DNA of 64,000 nt from Eretmocerus hayati (GCA_029851415.1 CM056743.1:64138186-64202185), one strand, 5' to 3'; positions 46,442 through 56,981 are shown, numbered from the stretch's first letter. Notes: a model not told the origin generated them from the sequence alone. Numbers and translations: made by a program.

Positions 46442-47740
46442 TCTCCCTCTTCTTTTGGAGAGTGGAGTTCCACTCACTCTTCCAGGCACTTCTGTTTCCG
46501 GTGGGCTGAAGCCGGTTCTGGTGCTCATGCTGGTAATTTCGACTGGTGGTCTGGAACTTGGACGGCTGGTAACTGGTACGTACGTCTGGTGCAAAATAGA
46601 GCTCTCTGGTCTGGTACTTGTACTGGTCTGGCATTCGGTGCGGCATACAGGAGCACTGGTATGCTGGATCGGATGCGGGTCAGTACAGGTTTTTCTGGTA
46701 GTGGTCCCGTACAGGAACTGTTACTGGACTGGTGTGCCTCTGGATCGTTCAGAACGTTTGGTTGGTGTATTTGGGATAAACCCTCCGCTTAATCGGATGC
46801 TGAGCCTCACGGAGCCTTCCTCGTATGTGACGAGTGGATTGGCAAATATCGAACGGTTCTATTGATCTGGCAGGTTTACTGGTATTCCGGCAGTATCCAG
46901 TGTCCGGCTGGCAAGTGTCCTGAAGAACGGATGATCAGTCCGATCAATGCTCCAAATGCCCTCCGTTGTGACAATCAATAGCTCTAGGCCGAAGCCCTCC
47001 ACTTTAACGGCCAGGATGCCTGGTGGAGCTTCCCTCGGTTCGACGAGTGGAAATAGCAGAGCTAGCGAGATCAGGGTGTTCTTCTGACTGTATTGACGGA
47101 TCTTTTGTTACATCAGGTGGTACAATGTCAATCAGCGGTTATCTGTTGTTCCGGATCTTCTTCAACGGATCTTGTGCAGCGTGCTAGTGGAGCGCTTTCC
47201 GTACATCATTCGCAGGTTCACAGTTCGGTTGGCGGCGAGAAGTGGCACGTATACGTTCCAGGCTGTAGCCATCCACGCACTCAATGCCTATGGAGTCCAC
47301 CCTGGTAAACCAATGGAAGGGCGAAACTTTACTGGTACCTCTTCTGGTTCGGTTCCCCGAATTGTTGATTCTGCTTCGAATTACGACGCTGGTTTTTCGA
47401 TGTCATCCTCCTGCTGCGCTGGTGATCCGGGTCTCCTTCTCTTTCTCTTCATGTGTTCATGTCACGGTGTACGTGTGTGTGCAGTAATGAATATCAGACT
47501 TACGAGAGAAAGAAGGAAAGAAAAAAAATTTTCGGTAATAGGGGTGGAACTGGTGCTCGAGTCAAATACCCAATTTCAGGTGGATACTACTGGGAATAAT
47601 TCGAATTACTTTGTGGGTGTCATGTAACCGTGAGCTGACATGGGCCTCCGGGAAAAACAAAATTCCTGGCTTGGGTGCCATGTAACTGTTATCTTCCTGG
47701 AAGAAAAAATAAGCTGTCAAAGTCACTGTCTGGGCGCCAT
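46442..47740 (-). other. Internal region A of the tandem LTR element
   Basis: A polypurine tract (minus AAAAGAAGAGGGAGA, 46442-46456) borders LTR A and the primer site (47721-47740) borders LTR B. CTGGT-rich sequence fills 46480-46740. The ORF that is open in internal region B is broken here by point changes near 47335-47360. Confidence 0.8.
47721..47740 (-). other. Primer-binding site, internal region A
   Basis: Minus strand TGGCGCCCAGACAGTGACTT directly follows the LTR end; it resembles a tRNA-Lys-type primer site. Confidence 0.75.
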
Positions 47741-48110
47741 GCAACCGTAGGATTTACTAGGATCAGGAAACTTAGGTGAGTTAGGGTTTAGGTCCGGTTT
47801 AAGACTTTAGAGTCAGCGTTCCATTAATAGAAATATATATTGAAACCATATTTACAGAGAGTCATGAATGATAAATAGTCAAAAAGGAATCTGATATTTA
47901 TTACTGCTGTGTGTATTACAAATGCGGTCTAGCCCAATTCACGGTTGATACATGGTATATGCTGATACGGATTACTATAGAGCCACGGAGGAGCTCCCTC
48001 CGGGTCAAACGCGGGGCATAGCCGGTGTATGAGGTTCGACTCCTGGAGCTCCCAGGAAGCCGACGCGGGTATGTATGTATGTATGTATGTATTGAACTTT
48101 ATTACACCTT

Positions 48111-48123
48111 GGGGTAGTACCCC
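48111..48123 (-). other. 3' terminal hairpin of the LINE
   Basis: GGGGTACTACCCC can pair as a 6-bp stem with a 1-nt centre. It lies just before AATAAA and the tail repeats. The truncated LINE has GGGGTCGGACCCC in the same place (25893-25905). Confidence 0.6.
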
Positions 48124-48446
48124 GTCTGGTGTTTACGAAAAATACAGATATATACAAAAATACTTAAAACTAAGTCGCAATTACAGTAGGAATATCAAAA
48201 TAATAATAAAAGTTTCGACAAATGAGAGCTCAAGAACAAAAATATTGATTTTACATAATCGAACTTGCTAGAGAATTACAATTCAACATACAGGGCAGCA
48301 ACATGGTTGAAGTGCAGGGTAAATAACTAAAATTTGACAGTATCAACAGTGCTTAAGATTAAGATCAAGATTAAGTTTAAGAGACTAACAGGCTGAGAGA
48401 CTACGGCTAAGTATAAATTGATAAATAAATGAACAGCTAAGTGAAA

Positions 48447-51400
48447 TTAACCACCAAAAAGCGAATTTATGTCCAGAGTTGGGGAAGAGAGACCTTCGTT
48501 AAGTATTCTTTGATTCCAATCATTTGCGTCGCGCTTGAGAAATTCCAGCCGGAAGAATTTTTTCATCGCGTCTAACCGTTCAACTTCGAATTCAGTAACA
48601 TGAAGGGAGTTAAGAAGCATCGATGCTTTAATCTGGAATGAATTTTCCCAGGCTGTTGAGTTGGTTTTTACCAGAAGTAATATCCCACTAGGGTTCCTCT
48701 CCGACCTTCTCAAGACTACATCCAACCCAAGTCTCACAAACTTCTCAGCCAAGTAGTCGGGAATACCGGTGGCAATGGTTTTATATGCTAGATTGCATGT
48801 AAAATATTCACGTCTCCTGTAAACAGACAACCAGCCAAGCTTCAGACGATAGGGAGTTACATGCGCATTTCTCTGCAAGTCACCCACAACAAAACGTACA
48901 CAAGCATTCAGAGCAACTTGGAGTTTTTGATTTTTAGAGGAATCAACACTATCGTACACTAAAGAGGCGTAATCAAAGTATGGAAAAATTAGTGTTTGAA
49001 CCAGTTCGCGTCTCAGTTCACGAGAAAGTGAACATCTATAGAATTTCAATGATTTCAGACTAGCATAGACTTTAGATACAACTGATTTGATATGTGGTGC
49101 CCAGCTTAGATTTTGATCAAGGATAACGCCTAAGTTTTTGACCTGAGAAACATAGTCTAATTCAACTCCATTGACTTTAATTTTCGGGATGTTATCGAAA
49201 TCAATACGACTGATCAGCTCTTTAGATCCGAGGATGATGACTTTGGACTTCCTTTCATTGAGGGCAAGTTGATTGGATCCTGCCCAATTAGCCATTGCTT
49301 GTGCATCCTCGGCAATTTTGGTTAGGGCATTCAGCAGTTCATCCAAGGTGCAATGCAGATAAATTTGAGAGTCGTCAGCGAATAAGATGCACGCAGTAAA
49401 CTTTAAGGCGCTCGGCAGATCATTGATGAAGATTGCAAACAAGAGGGGTCCCAGGATGCTGCCCTGAGGGACACCGGAGGCAGCTTGTAGGAAATCAGAG
49501 ATTTCGCCTCCCGAATCAATAACTGCTTGAAGTCTATCGGCTAGATATGAGTAGAACCAACAGATTACTCGATTAGATACTTTGAATTTTCTTAGTTTCA
49601 TCAGTAATAGCTCGTGGGGTATTGAATCGAAAGCCTTAGAAAAGTCGAACAGAATCAGAATAGTAATTTTTCGATCTTCCATTGCACGCCTAATATCGTC
49701 AGTGAGTCGCAAGAGCGCTGTTTGTGTGCTATGGCCTGGTCGGAATCCGGCTTGTTGGTTGTAGAGCAGGGAATTCGACTCAAGATAATTAGACAGCTGT
49801 GTATGAACCAAGCGCTCAAGAATTTTGGACAGTTCAGGAAGTTGTGCTATAGGTCTGGTATCAGATGGAGAGGATGGTGATTTGCATTTGAGGAGAGGAA
49901 GGAGAAGGGTTTTTTTCCAGGGTGAAGGGAAGAGCGCAGTTAGTAAACTGTAGTTACAAAGATCGGTTAATGGGGTGATAAGATAGGAAAAGGCAAGTTT
50001 CAACATTTCTGCAGATAATCCATCAATACCTGACCCTTTTGAGGAAGCCTTGAGGAGAATTTTTGATACCTCATCTGAGGTAACTGGATGAAAGTCAAAG
50101 CAGTGGTCAACAGGACAGTCAAGAACTCTCGCCAAGGCAGCCTCAGTCAGAGGTTCGGCTCGATTTACAACTGATGCATAATATTGATTTAGTTGACTCC
50201 TGTTGAAAAAGTCAAACGGAGAGGAGGGTACTTGCTTTATTACTTGAAGTTTTTTCAATGCTTGCCATTTGGCGCTTAATGTTTTAGCAGAAGTGAGAGA
50301 TTTTTTTATGTGTTCATTTTTAGCAGTATCTAATAGGTTACAGACAAGAGCACGGAGGCGTCTGAAGAGCTGATGATCATCCATATTTCCTGAGCGTTTG
50401 GCAATCGCATATGCCGCATCACGTTCTTTCATTTTACTCAGAATGGTAGAAGTGACCCAAGGTTTGTTTTTGGACGATATAGTAATTGTCTTGAGAGGGG
50501 CAACTTGATCGAAGGTAGTTACAAGGGAGTCAGTAATGTTTTGTAGTGTCATATCAACGTTCATTTGGGCTATTGAGCGGTCTGCCACTGAATTATTCGA
50601 AGTGCTAGAGAAAAAATCAATTATGCTATCAGGGGCAGGGCCAATCAAAGTAAATTTACGTGATAAGGTATCAAAAAGTAAAGTACGATTTATCTTCTTC
50701 AAGCTACGCGATTGTATTGTTTTCACTGCTACTGGGAACTTGGGGATTGATTGGGACACTTCTATGAAATCGTGACCAGCTATGAAAGGGGATTCTGATT
50801 GGGTAAAATTTACTACTCTCTCGAGATTGTTGACAATAAATAAGTCTATGCACGAATGGGATGAAGAATCATCTCTCAAAACATGGTGAGTTGGGTCGGT
50901 CGAAACTAAGTGCAAATTTAGTGGTTCAAGCAGCTTGAACAAGTGAGTTGATTTGGGGTTGATTGACGACATATCCATGTTAAAGTCTCCCATGATAATC
51001 ACGTGGTCGTAGAGTGGGAGAAAGGTGGCCAGAGCATTGAAAAAGTCAGTGGGATATGCTGCTGGGGGATGTCTATACACAACGGCACACAGAAGTTTGT
51101 TAGAGTTGATGGTTAAACCAGTGATAAGAAACTCAGGTTTGTTATCAAATATAGACTCAGAGTGGGCAAGTATTTTAACACTAATGCAATCTCTAACATA
51201 CAGCCCTACCCCACCCCCTTGTTTGTCAATCCTATCACTTCTAAAAAATTTGAAGCCGTCAAGTGAAAGGTGAGTGTCAGGATCATCCTCAGAGAGAAAA
51301 GTTTCTGATATACCTATGATATCAAAGACTGCTTGATCGCACTTCTCTTCAAGCAGAGCAAAATGAACCCGGGAGTCTAAACGATTCATATTAATATGAC

Positions 51401-51452
51401 CAACATGTATATGATTTGCCGACGCTCTGGGAGTCGACCGACCCACTAATTT
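48447..51452 (-). CDS. LINE ORF2: AP-like endonuclease and reverse transcriptase (~1000 aa)
   Basis: The frame is open from 51452, immediately after the ORF1 TGA, to 48447. Counting the GTG at 51446 as residue 1, the endonuclease has HIN (Asn19), SETFL (Glu48), GGGVGLYV, YRHPP, MGDFNMD and a GHDFIEV end. The reverse transcriptase has LLPLLKCKSPS, RPIAQLPELSKILE, QQAGFRPGHST, DFSKAFDS (about residue 600), GVPQGSILGPLLF and FADD (about residue 688). A C-terminal helical region ends with LKRDANDWNQR. The first ATG codes for Met20, after the catalytic Asn19, so normal initiation at an ATG would remove an active-site residue. Translation probably depends on readthrough of, or reinitiation at, the ORF1 stop. 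It performs target-primed reverse transcription. Confidence 0.93.
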   Translation of the reverse strand, partial: KLVGRSTPRASANHIHVGHINMNRLDSRVHFALLEEKCDQAVFDIIGISETFLSEDDPDTHLSLDGFKFFRSDRIDKQGGGVGLYVRDCISVKILAHSESIFDNKPEFLITGLTINSNKLLCAVVYRHPPAAYPTDFFNALATFLPLYDHVIIMGDFNMDMSSINPKSTHLFKLLEPLNLHLVSTDPTHHVLRDDSSSHSCIDLFIVNNLERVVNFTQSESPFIAGHDFIEVSQSIPKFPVAVKTIQSRSLKKINRTLLFDTLSRKFTLIGPAPDSIIDFFSSTSNNSVADRSIAQMNVDMTLQNITDSLVTTFDQVAPLKTITISSKNKPWVTSTILSKMKERDAAYAIAKRSGNMDDHQLFRRLRALVCNLLDTAKNEHIKKSLTSAKTLSAKWQALKKLQVIKQVPSSPFDFFNRSQLNQYYASVVNRAEPLTEAALARVLDCPVDHCFDFHPVTSDEVSKILLKASSKGSGIDGLSAEMLKLAFSYLITPLTDLCNYSLLTALFPSPWKKTLLLPLLKCKSPSSPSDTRPIAQLPELSKILERLVHTQLSNYLESNSLLYNQQAGFRPGHSTQTALLRLTDDIRRAMEDRKITILILFDFSKAFDSIPHELLLMKLRKFKVSNRVICWFYSYLADRLQAVIDSGGEISDFLQAASGVPQGSILGPLLFAIFINDLPSALKFTACILFADDSQIYLHCTLDELLNALTKIAEDAQAMANWAGSNQLALNERKSKVIILGSKELISRIDFDNIPKIKVNGVELDYVSQVKNLGVILDQNLSWAPHIKSVVSKVYASLKSLKFYRCSLSRELRRELVQTLIFPYFDYASLVYDSVDSSKNQKLQVALNACVRFVVGDLQRNAHVTPYRLKLGWLSVYRRREYFTCNLAYKTIATGIPDYLAEKFVRLGLDVVLRRSERNPSGILLLVKTNSTAWENSFQIKASMLLNSLHVTEFEVERLDAMKKFFRLEFLKRDANDWNQRILNEGLSSPTLDINSLFGG

Positions 51453-52571
51453 TCATTCATTCATACGTTCATCACGTTGAGTCGGGGAGGCACCCGGTGG
51501 TTGAATAGTTCTAGGCCGTAGTCTCTTGATATCGGAAGAATCTTTAATGAGAATGAGATCAGAATCACGGGTTTCACGCATAAACACAATCATATTTTTG
51601 ACTAGTGGATAGGCATAATTTAGAGATTTGCTGGCAGTGCGCGCTTCTCTTAGCAATTGATAGACATGTCTTGGGTATACTTGGTTGATATAAATACGAG
51701 TATTACCTCCTGAGCCAAAAATAGACTGAGCTGTTTTTTCTTTCAGCTTAGATGAATATCGCAGAACTGTTTCGCGAGCGCCTCCAACTAGTTTCACGAT
51801 AATAGATTGATGAGACTCATTTTCCTTCACGGGCCACTCGCGATGGTCAAGAATGAAGTTCATTGGTGAGCTGAGGCCAATTTCTTGTAATATTTTAACA
51901 GCTGATTGGATAAGTGGTACGTTAAGACTAGTCGGAATTCCTGAAATTTTGATTTCATTCTCATCAGTTTGGGATAGCGCTCGTAAGATACAATCATTCT
52001 TTTTCTCGATAGCTTCGAATCTCAACTCGTTCGCGGCGGTCGTAGCTTTATAATCGGATAAGAAAAGTTGATGCCAATCAGGGGCATTTGTTTCGATTTC
52101 ATCGCGGCGAGCACGAAGCTCTAATTCTCTCTGTGTGAGGGTATGGGCCATGGTTCGATCGAAATTTGAACGTGCGAGTTTGTGTACTCGCGTAAGTGAG
52201 TCAGGCGATGGAGAACAGCGTTGCCTTTTGCCCGACGTTACCGGTGCGATTGGTGGAGACGAGACTTTATGCTGGGTAGAACGAAAGTTGCTGATATCCG
52301 AGGAAAATTGCGAGCTCGTTGGCCGATTCAATATAATTGAGCTGTCGGTTATGATAGAAGAGGCATCAACCTTGTTGGTATTACATGAGAGATTGCTTGC
52401 CGGTGTGTGGTCGGTGCAATCGCCGCAACGGTGAAGAACGGAACCACTCGTATCACGATAGTCTAATATACAGTCAGAATGATAGACATTCTTACATTCA
52501 AGACAGCGTTTTCGATGTACGGCGCCTGGCGGAATCGAGCCTTTACATTTGTTACAATAGAGCCTTGGCAT
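51453..52571 (-). CDS. LINE ORF1, PHD-like zinc-finger protein (372 aa)
   Basis: ATG at 52571. Residues 6-52 contain a C4HC3 PHD-type finger: Cys6, Cys9, Cys23, Cys26, His31, Cys34, Cys49, Cys52. After a Ser/Thr-rich linker (residues 55-125) comes a charged helical segment (about 140-205) and a C-terminal region of mixed alpha/beta character (about 205-350), plausibly the RNA-binding fold found in ORF1 proteins of this clade. The role is probably RNA binding and chaperoning in the LINE particle. A PHD-type ORF1 is known from CR1-group LINEs. It ends with TGA at 51453-51455, in the same frame as ORF2. Confidence 0.88.
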   Translation of the reverse strand: MPRLYCNKCKGSIPPGAVHRKRCLECKNVYHSDCILDYRDTSGSVLHRCGDCTDHTPASNLSCNTNKVDASSIITDSSIILNRPTSSQFSSDISNFRSTQHKVSSPPIAPVTSGKRQRCSPSPDSLTRVHKLARSNFDRTMAHTLTQRELELRARRDEIETNAPDWHQLFLSDYKATTAANELRFEAIEKKNDCILRALSQTDENEIKISGIPTSLNVPLIQSAVKILQEIGLSSPMNFILDHREWPVKENESHQSIIVKLVGGARETVLRYSSKLKEKTAQSIFGSGGNTRIYINQVYPRHVYQLLREARTASKSLNYAYPLVKNMIVFMRETRDSDLILIKDSSDIKRLRPRTIQPPGASPTQRDERMNE

Positions 52572-53327
52572 GCCGTGAAATAATGAAAGAGGCAGGTATC
52601 AATACACTTTTGAAATAGAGTGAAGGTAGACCGCGGCGTGCTATACTTGAACTTGAACGTGCCGAGTCAAATTGTAAACAAAGCGCGAGGTAGTACATAG
52701 ATGCTCATACATACATACCCATACTCATATATTGACACTAAGCACTTTGACACACTATGATATAGCTGAGGTGGGTATTATTATACAGTAAAATGCAATA
52801 ATGATGCATCTGATGCACTTTTGTTGAACGAATATCACTGTCAGAATGTGACCCAATGAACACACAGCACCCAGCAGTTGAACAAGGCGATGCCTATGTG
52901 GAGAGCACTTGGCACTTAAACACTGACAAACTATTTACATAGTCTAAATCCACGAGAATGCACTTTTGCACAGGAACTTTGCACACACTTTAGAGCAGGA
53001 ACATCGTGAAGAAGGGTATTTGGTCGAATTTCCACTGAGCCATCGCAATCGGGCGCTGTCTGGAGTTCAACTTGCCGATTCTCGTCCAGTATGGCGTCGG
53101 CACGTCGTCAAAGGCCAAATATGTGAGAGCAAGCAAATTCCTCTGACCCGGGCTCAAGGGTCGAGCCACAGCGTGAAGTACTCGACAGGATGAGAGCCTA
53201 CGGGTGGAGGAATGCCTGCAAAAAGTATTCACCCTCAAAAGAGTGAGCGAATTTGGTTAAAGTTTGATTCAAGCAGGAGCGATATGAAAGACGTCTGTCG
53301 CTGCCTACTTACCAGCAGAGAATCGAT
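52572..53327 (-). other. 5' UTR of the full-length LINE
   Basis: 756 bp without a convincing ORF between the junction with LTR sequence (53328) and the ORF1 ATG. It probably contains an internal promoter; no motif is certain. Confidence 0.6.
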
Positions 53328-53670
53328 GAGTGTGTGATTCTACTGCCACGGAGGAGCTACCTTCGGGCCACAAATGGGTGTGACGGTGTCGCGGTCTACT
53401 ACGATTCTCAGTGCTCCTGAGAAGTCGTCTACTAGATGGTCTCAGCTCTCTTAGAGCTACTAAGACAGAGAGGAGTTGCCAGCTGCTAGACTCTAGAGCC
53501 ATCCCTTGGACCAGAGCTCCTGGTGCCAAGAGAGGCGCGTGAGTCCGCCGCTCAGTGCAGACTGGTTCGTTCTGGTCGGGCATCGGGTGTACATTAATGC
53601 TGACAGGTGTTTCGCTTGTGAACGATGTTTCCGAGACAGCCACCTGGCGGCTGAGGCTTGAGTTTCTCTA

Positions 53671-54885
53671 CACGGCGAGTCATTTAGGCGAAAATGTCAA
53701 AGGTACAGGAACATGGGATATTCCTGTGGGGTATGTTCCGGGGGTGTCTCAGGATCAATTTCCAACAAAAATCAAAATCATTCGCTTGGGGTTTTCAAAA
53801 TAGAATCAATTCTTCTAATTCCAACTCTGGTTATTGGGACTATTTCTCTCCAGAGTTTGATACTCACGTTTCTTGGCCTGTAATTGATTCAGTAGAGTCA
53901 ACGTGAAATACATATTTGCCTTATCCTTGATCAAAAATCTTCTAGAATACCTGATCAGAAACTCCGACAAACGCAGTGGCAACGATTAAATCTCCTTGCA
54001 ACGCGATGAATGATTTCTTCCTATGTTTTTTCGCAGAACTAGAGATTAAACTTCAGTGTTATGTTAAAAACTTTCCTGGTTGGCAATGTCGGTAAGCACA
54101 AACACTGTTGACATGTATGAGATACACATCAGAGGGGTGAAGAAATCAGATATTGCCAGCGCGTCTACGTAAACAACATTCTAACGACATGTGAGGTGTG
54201 TGACCTTACTTCACCCCGTCCAACATTCTTTGACCTCACGCGGGCTCTTCGTTTCATAACATTGATCAATCCGAAGCATCAAAGGAGCTTGCAATTTGTC
54301 GCTTTCAACTTTAGAGTCACATGAGCTCCAAGCAAGTCTCGTGGAGTTCGTCAGAATTTTCCTTTACCGACAGTATCAAAGCGCAGCTCTGTCGACAAAG
54401 TAGAGTGTTCTTCGAATTTTGTATCTATTCAGTTATCGAACATGTTGTTACAGATAAAGTTACCATCAACCAGTATTTCTCTCACCCATACTGATAGTAT
54501 AATTACGCGATTGACAATCAAAACCATTCCATATAGTTGATTATCACGTTGACATGAGATTCGATCGTTGCTACTGCATTTGTCGGAGTTTCTGACCCGG
54601 TATTCAAGTGAATCAGAATTTTCAACCAGAAGAAGGCAAATTTGTATTTCTCGTTGACTCTACTGAATCAATTACAGGCCAAAAAACGTGAATATCAAAC
54701 TCTGGTGAGTAATAGTCCCCATAACCAGAGTTGGAATTAGAAGAATTGATTTTAGTTTGAAAACCCCAAGCGGTCGATTTTGATTTTTGTTGGTAATTGA
54801 TCCCGAGACGACCCCCAAAACATACCCCACAGGAATATCCCATGTTCCTGCACCTTTGATTTTTTCGCCTTAATGACTCACCGTG
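53671..54885. mobile_element. 1.2-kb fold-back element in LTR B
   Basis: The left end is CACGGCGAGTCATTTAGGCG and the right end is the reverse complement of CACGGTGAGTCATTAAGGCG. Both ends are flanked by TCTA (53667-53670 and 54886-54889). Inverted arms (~330 bp) share CATGGGATATTCCTGTGGGG, TTCTAATTCCAACTCTGGTT and CAGAAACTCCGACAAA. The ~550-bp centre is non-coding. Confidence 0.82.
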
Positions 54886-55670
54886 TCTAGCTGCTCGATG
54901 AATTGCGCGGGTACCGGAGCTATACTGGTATCATAGCGAAGGGGCCCGTCGCATCCCCCTCTTCTTCTGGAGAGTGAAGTTCCACTCACTCTTCCAGGCA
55001 CTTGGAGTTCCGGTGGGCTGGAGCCGGTTCTAATGCTGGTGCTGGTGCTGGTACTGGTAATATCGACTGGTGGTCTGGAACTTGGTCGTCTGGGAACGGG
55101 TACGTACGTCGGGCGGGAATTGAGCTCTCTAGGTTTCTACTTGTAACGCCTGCTGGTCGCTGCAAGTTCTGGTTCTAGACTTGTACTGGCTAGGGTACAG
55201 GTATCTAGTCTGGGTCCGGTACAGGAACTGTTACTGGACTAGTGTACCTCTCATCCTTAAGAACGTGTGGTCAGTGTATTCGGGATGAACCCTCCGCTTA
55301 ATCGGATGCTGAGCCTCACGGAGCCTTCCTCGTATGTGACGAGTGGATTGACGAATATGCAACGGTTCTGGTGATCTGGCGGGTTTACTGGTATTCCGGC
55401 AGTGTCCGGTGTCCGGCTGGCACGTGTCCTGAAGAACGGATGATCAGTCCGATCAATGCTCCAAATGCCCTCCGTTGTGACAATCAATAGCTCTAGGCCG
55501 AAGCCCTCCACTTTGACGGCCAGGATGCCTCGTGGAGCTTCCCTCGGTTCGACGAGTGGAAATAGCAGAGCTAGCGAGATCAGGGTATTCTTCTGGCTGT
55601 ATTGACGGATCTTTTGTTACATCAGTCGATACAATGTCAATAAGCGGTTATCTGTTGTTCTGGATCTTCT

Positions 55671-55916
55671 TCAACGGATCTTGTGCAGCGTGCTAGTGGA
55701 GCGCTCTTCGTACATCATTCGCAGGTTCACAGTTCGGTTAGCGGCAAGAAGTGGCACGTATACGTTCCAGGCTGTAGCCATCCACGCAGTCAATGCCTCT
55801 GGAGTCCACCCTGGTAAACCAGTGGAAGGACGAAACTTTACTGGTACCTCTTCTGGTCCGGTTCTCCCTAATTGTTGATTCTGCTTCGAATTACGACGCT
55901 GGTTTTCCGATCTCAT
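55671..55916 (-). CDS. Short ORF in internal region B, possible Gag remnant (81 aa)
   Basis: ATG at 55916; encodes a Gln/Asn/Arg-rich start and then PGWTPEALTAWMATAWNVYV and LAANRTVNLRMMYEE. The homologous stretch in region A has frame changes, so only part is conserved. A Gag-like origin is plausible from position just after the primer site, but I do not recognise the family. Confidence 0.3.
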   Translation of the reverse strand: MRSENQRRNSKQNQQLGRTGPEEVPVKFRPSTGLPGWTPEALTAWMATAWNVYVPLLAANRTVNLRMMYEERSTSTLHKIR

Positions 55917-56219
55917 CTTCCTGCTGCGCTGGTGATCCGGGTCTCCTCTCCTCCCTCTTCATGTGTTTGTGTCGCGGTGGACGTGTGTGTGTAGCAATGA
56001 ATATCAGACTTATAGGAAAAAGAAAATTCAGGTAACTAGAACGGGTATCGGGGCTCGCGAGGCTCAAAATTGGTCTGCAGAAAGAAGAGATCTGAGTGTC
56101 TTGTAACCATGAGGTCGTCTGAATGCATACTACCAATTAACAATGGCTTGAAAAAAATTCCTGCTCGGGCACCATGTAACTGTTATATTACTAGGAAAGA
56201 AGAAAATAATTAGCTGTCA

Positions 56220-56239
56220 AAGTCCCTGTCTGGGTGCCA
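56220..56239 (-). other. Primer-binding site, internal region B
   Basis: Minus strand TGGCACCCAGACAGGGACTT begins right after the CA end of LTR C. Same type as at 47721-47740, with two differences. Confidence 0.75.
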
Positions 56240-56981
56240 TGTAACTGAGGGATTCACTAGGATCAGGAAAGTTAGGGTTTAGGTCCGGTTTATGACTTCA
56301 AAGACAGCGTTCCATTAATAGAAATAGATATATTGGAACCATATTTACAGATAGTCATGAATGATAAATAGTCAAAAAGAATCTGATAATCATTACGAAC
56401 GTGTGTATTACAAATTCGGTCTAGCCCAATGAACGGTGGATACATGGTATATGCTGATACGGATTACTATAGAGCCATGGAGGAGCTCCCTCCGTGACCA
56501 AACGCGGGGGCGTAGACGGTGTGTAGGGTTCAACTCCTGGAGCTCCCAGGAAGCCAACAAGGGTGTATGAATCTACTGCCACGGAGGAGCTCCCTCCGGG
56601 CTAAAAGTGGGTGTCCGAGTGACGGTGTCGCGGTCGCGGACTGGTGCGACTCTTGGCGCTCCCAAGAAGTCGTATACTGGATGTTCTCATCTGTCCCTAG
56701 AGCACCCATGAAGAGAGAGGAGTTGCCAGCTGCAAGACTCTAGAGCCATCTCTTGAACCAGAGCTCCTCGTGCCAAGAGAGGCGCGTGAGTCCGCTGCTC
56801 GGTGCAGACTGATTTGTTCGAAACGGTCGTCGGGTGGATATCAATGCTGGCAGGTGCTCCGCTTGCGAACGGTGTATTAGAGACAGCCATCTGGTGGCGA
56901 AATGTCGAATTACGCTGGCTGTTCAATCAATTGCGCGGGTACCGGAGCTATACTGGTGTCATAGCGAAGGGGCCCGTCCCA
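56240..56981 (-). repeat. LTR C (5' LTR of the array)
   Basis: 742 bp; minus-strand ends TGGGACGGGCCC and CAGTTACA give a TG...CA LTR. Uninterrupted, and it matches LTR A along its whole length. Confidence 0.88.

Larger units (their letters stand above)
48069..53327 (-). mobile_element. Full-length LINE (CR1/Jockey group) inside LTR B
   Basis: Its 5' end is near 53327, where LTR sequence resumes (GAGTGTGTGATTCTACTG). A ~756-bp 5' UTR precedes ORF1 (52571-51453) and ORF2 (to 48447). The 3' UTR ends with a GGGGTACTACCCC stem (48111-48123), AATAAA (48098-48103, minus) and a (CATA)n tail (48069-48092). It is complete and both ORFs are open, so it may be young. The exact target duplication is uncertain (GGGTATG at the left, GAGTGTGTG at the right). 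Confidence 0.9.
47741..54953 (-). repeat. LTR B (middle LTR, interrupted twice)
   Basis: Pieces 47741-48068, 53328-53670 and 54886-54953 align in order with LTRs A and C. The first gap is the LINE, the second a fold-back element. The remaining length is about 740 bp. Confidence 0.85.
54954..56239 (-). other. Internal region B of the tandem LTR element
   Basis: A polypurine tract (minus AGAAGAAGAGGGGGA, 54954-54968) abuts LTR B and the primer site (56220-56239) abuts LTR C. It shares long blocks with internal region A, including CTGTTACTGGACTRGTGT, CCTCACGGAGCCTTCCTCGT and TCCAGGCTGTAGCCATCC. Confidence 0.8.
45704..56981 (-). mobile_element. Tandem LTR retroelement: three LTRs, two internal regions
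   Basis: A ~740-bp LTR occurs three times in direct orientation (45704-46441; 47741-54953, interrupted; 56240-56981), separated by two ~1.29-kb internal regions (46442-47740 and 54954-56239). On the minus strand each internal region starts with a tRNA-Lys-type primer-binding site and ends in a polypurine tract directly before the next LTR. The whole array is flanked by ATAT (45700-45703 and 56982-56985). Internal regions lack pol, so this is a LARD-like non-autonomous element. The middle LTR carries a full-length LINE and a fold-back element. Confidence 0.85.

Noticed and set aside
45931..47627. ORFs up to 180 codons on both strands in LTR A and internal region A
   Set aside because: They overlap in several frames, cross the LTR/internal boundary and are not kept open in the other copies.
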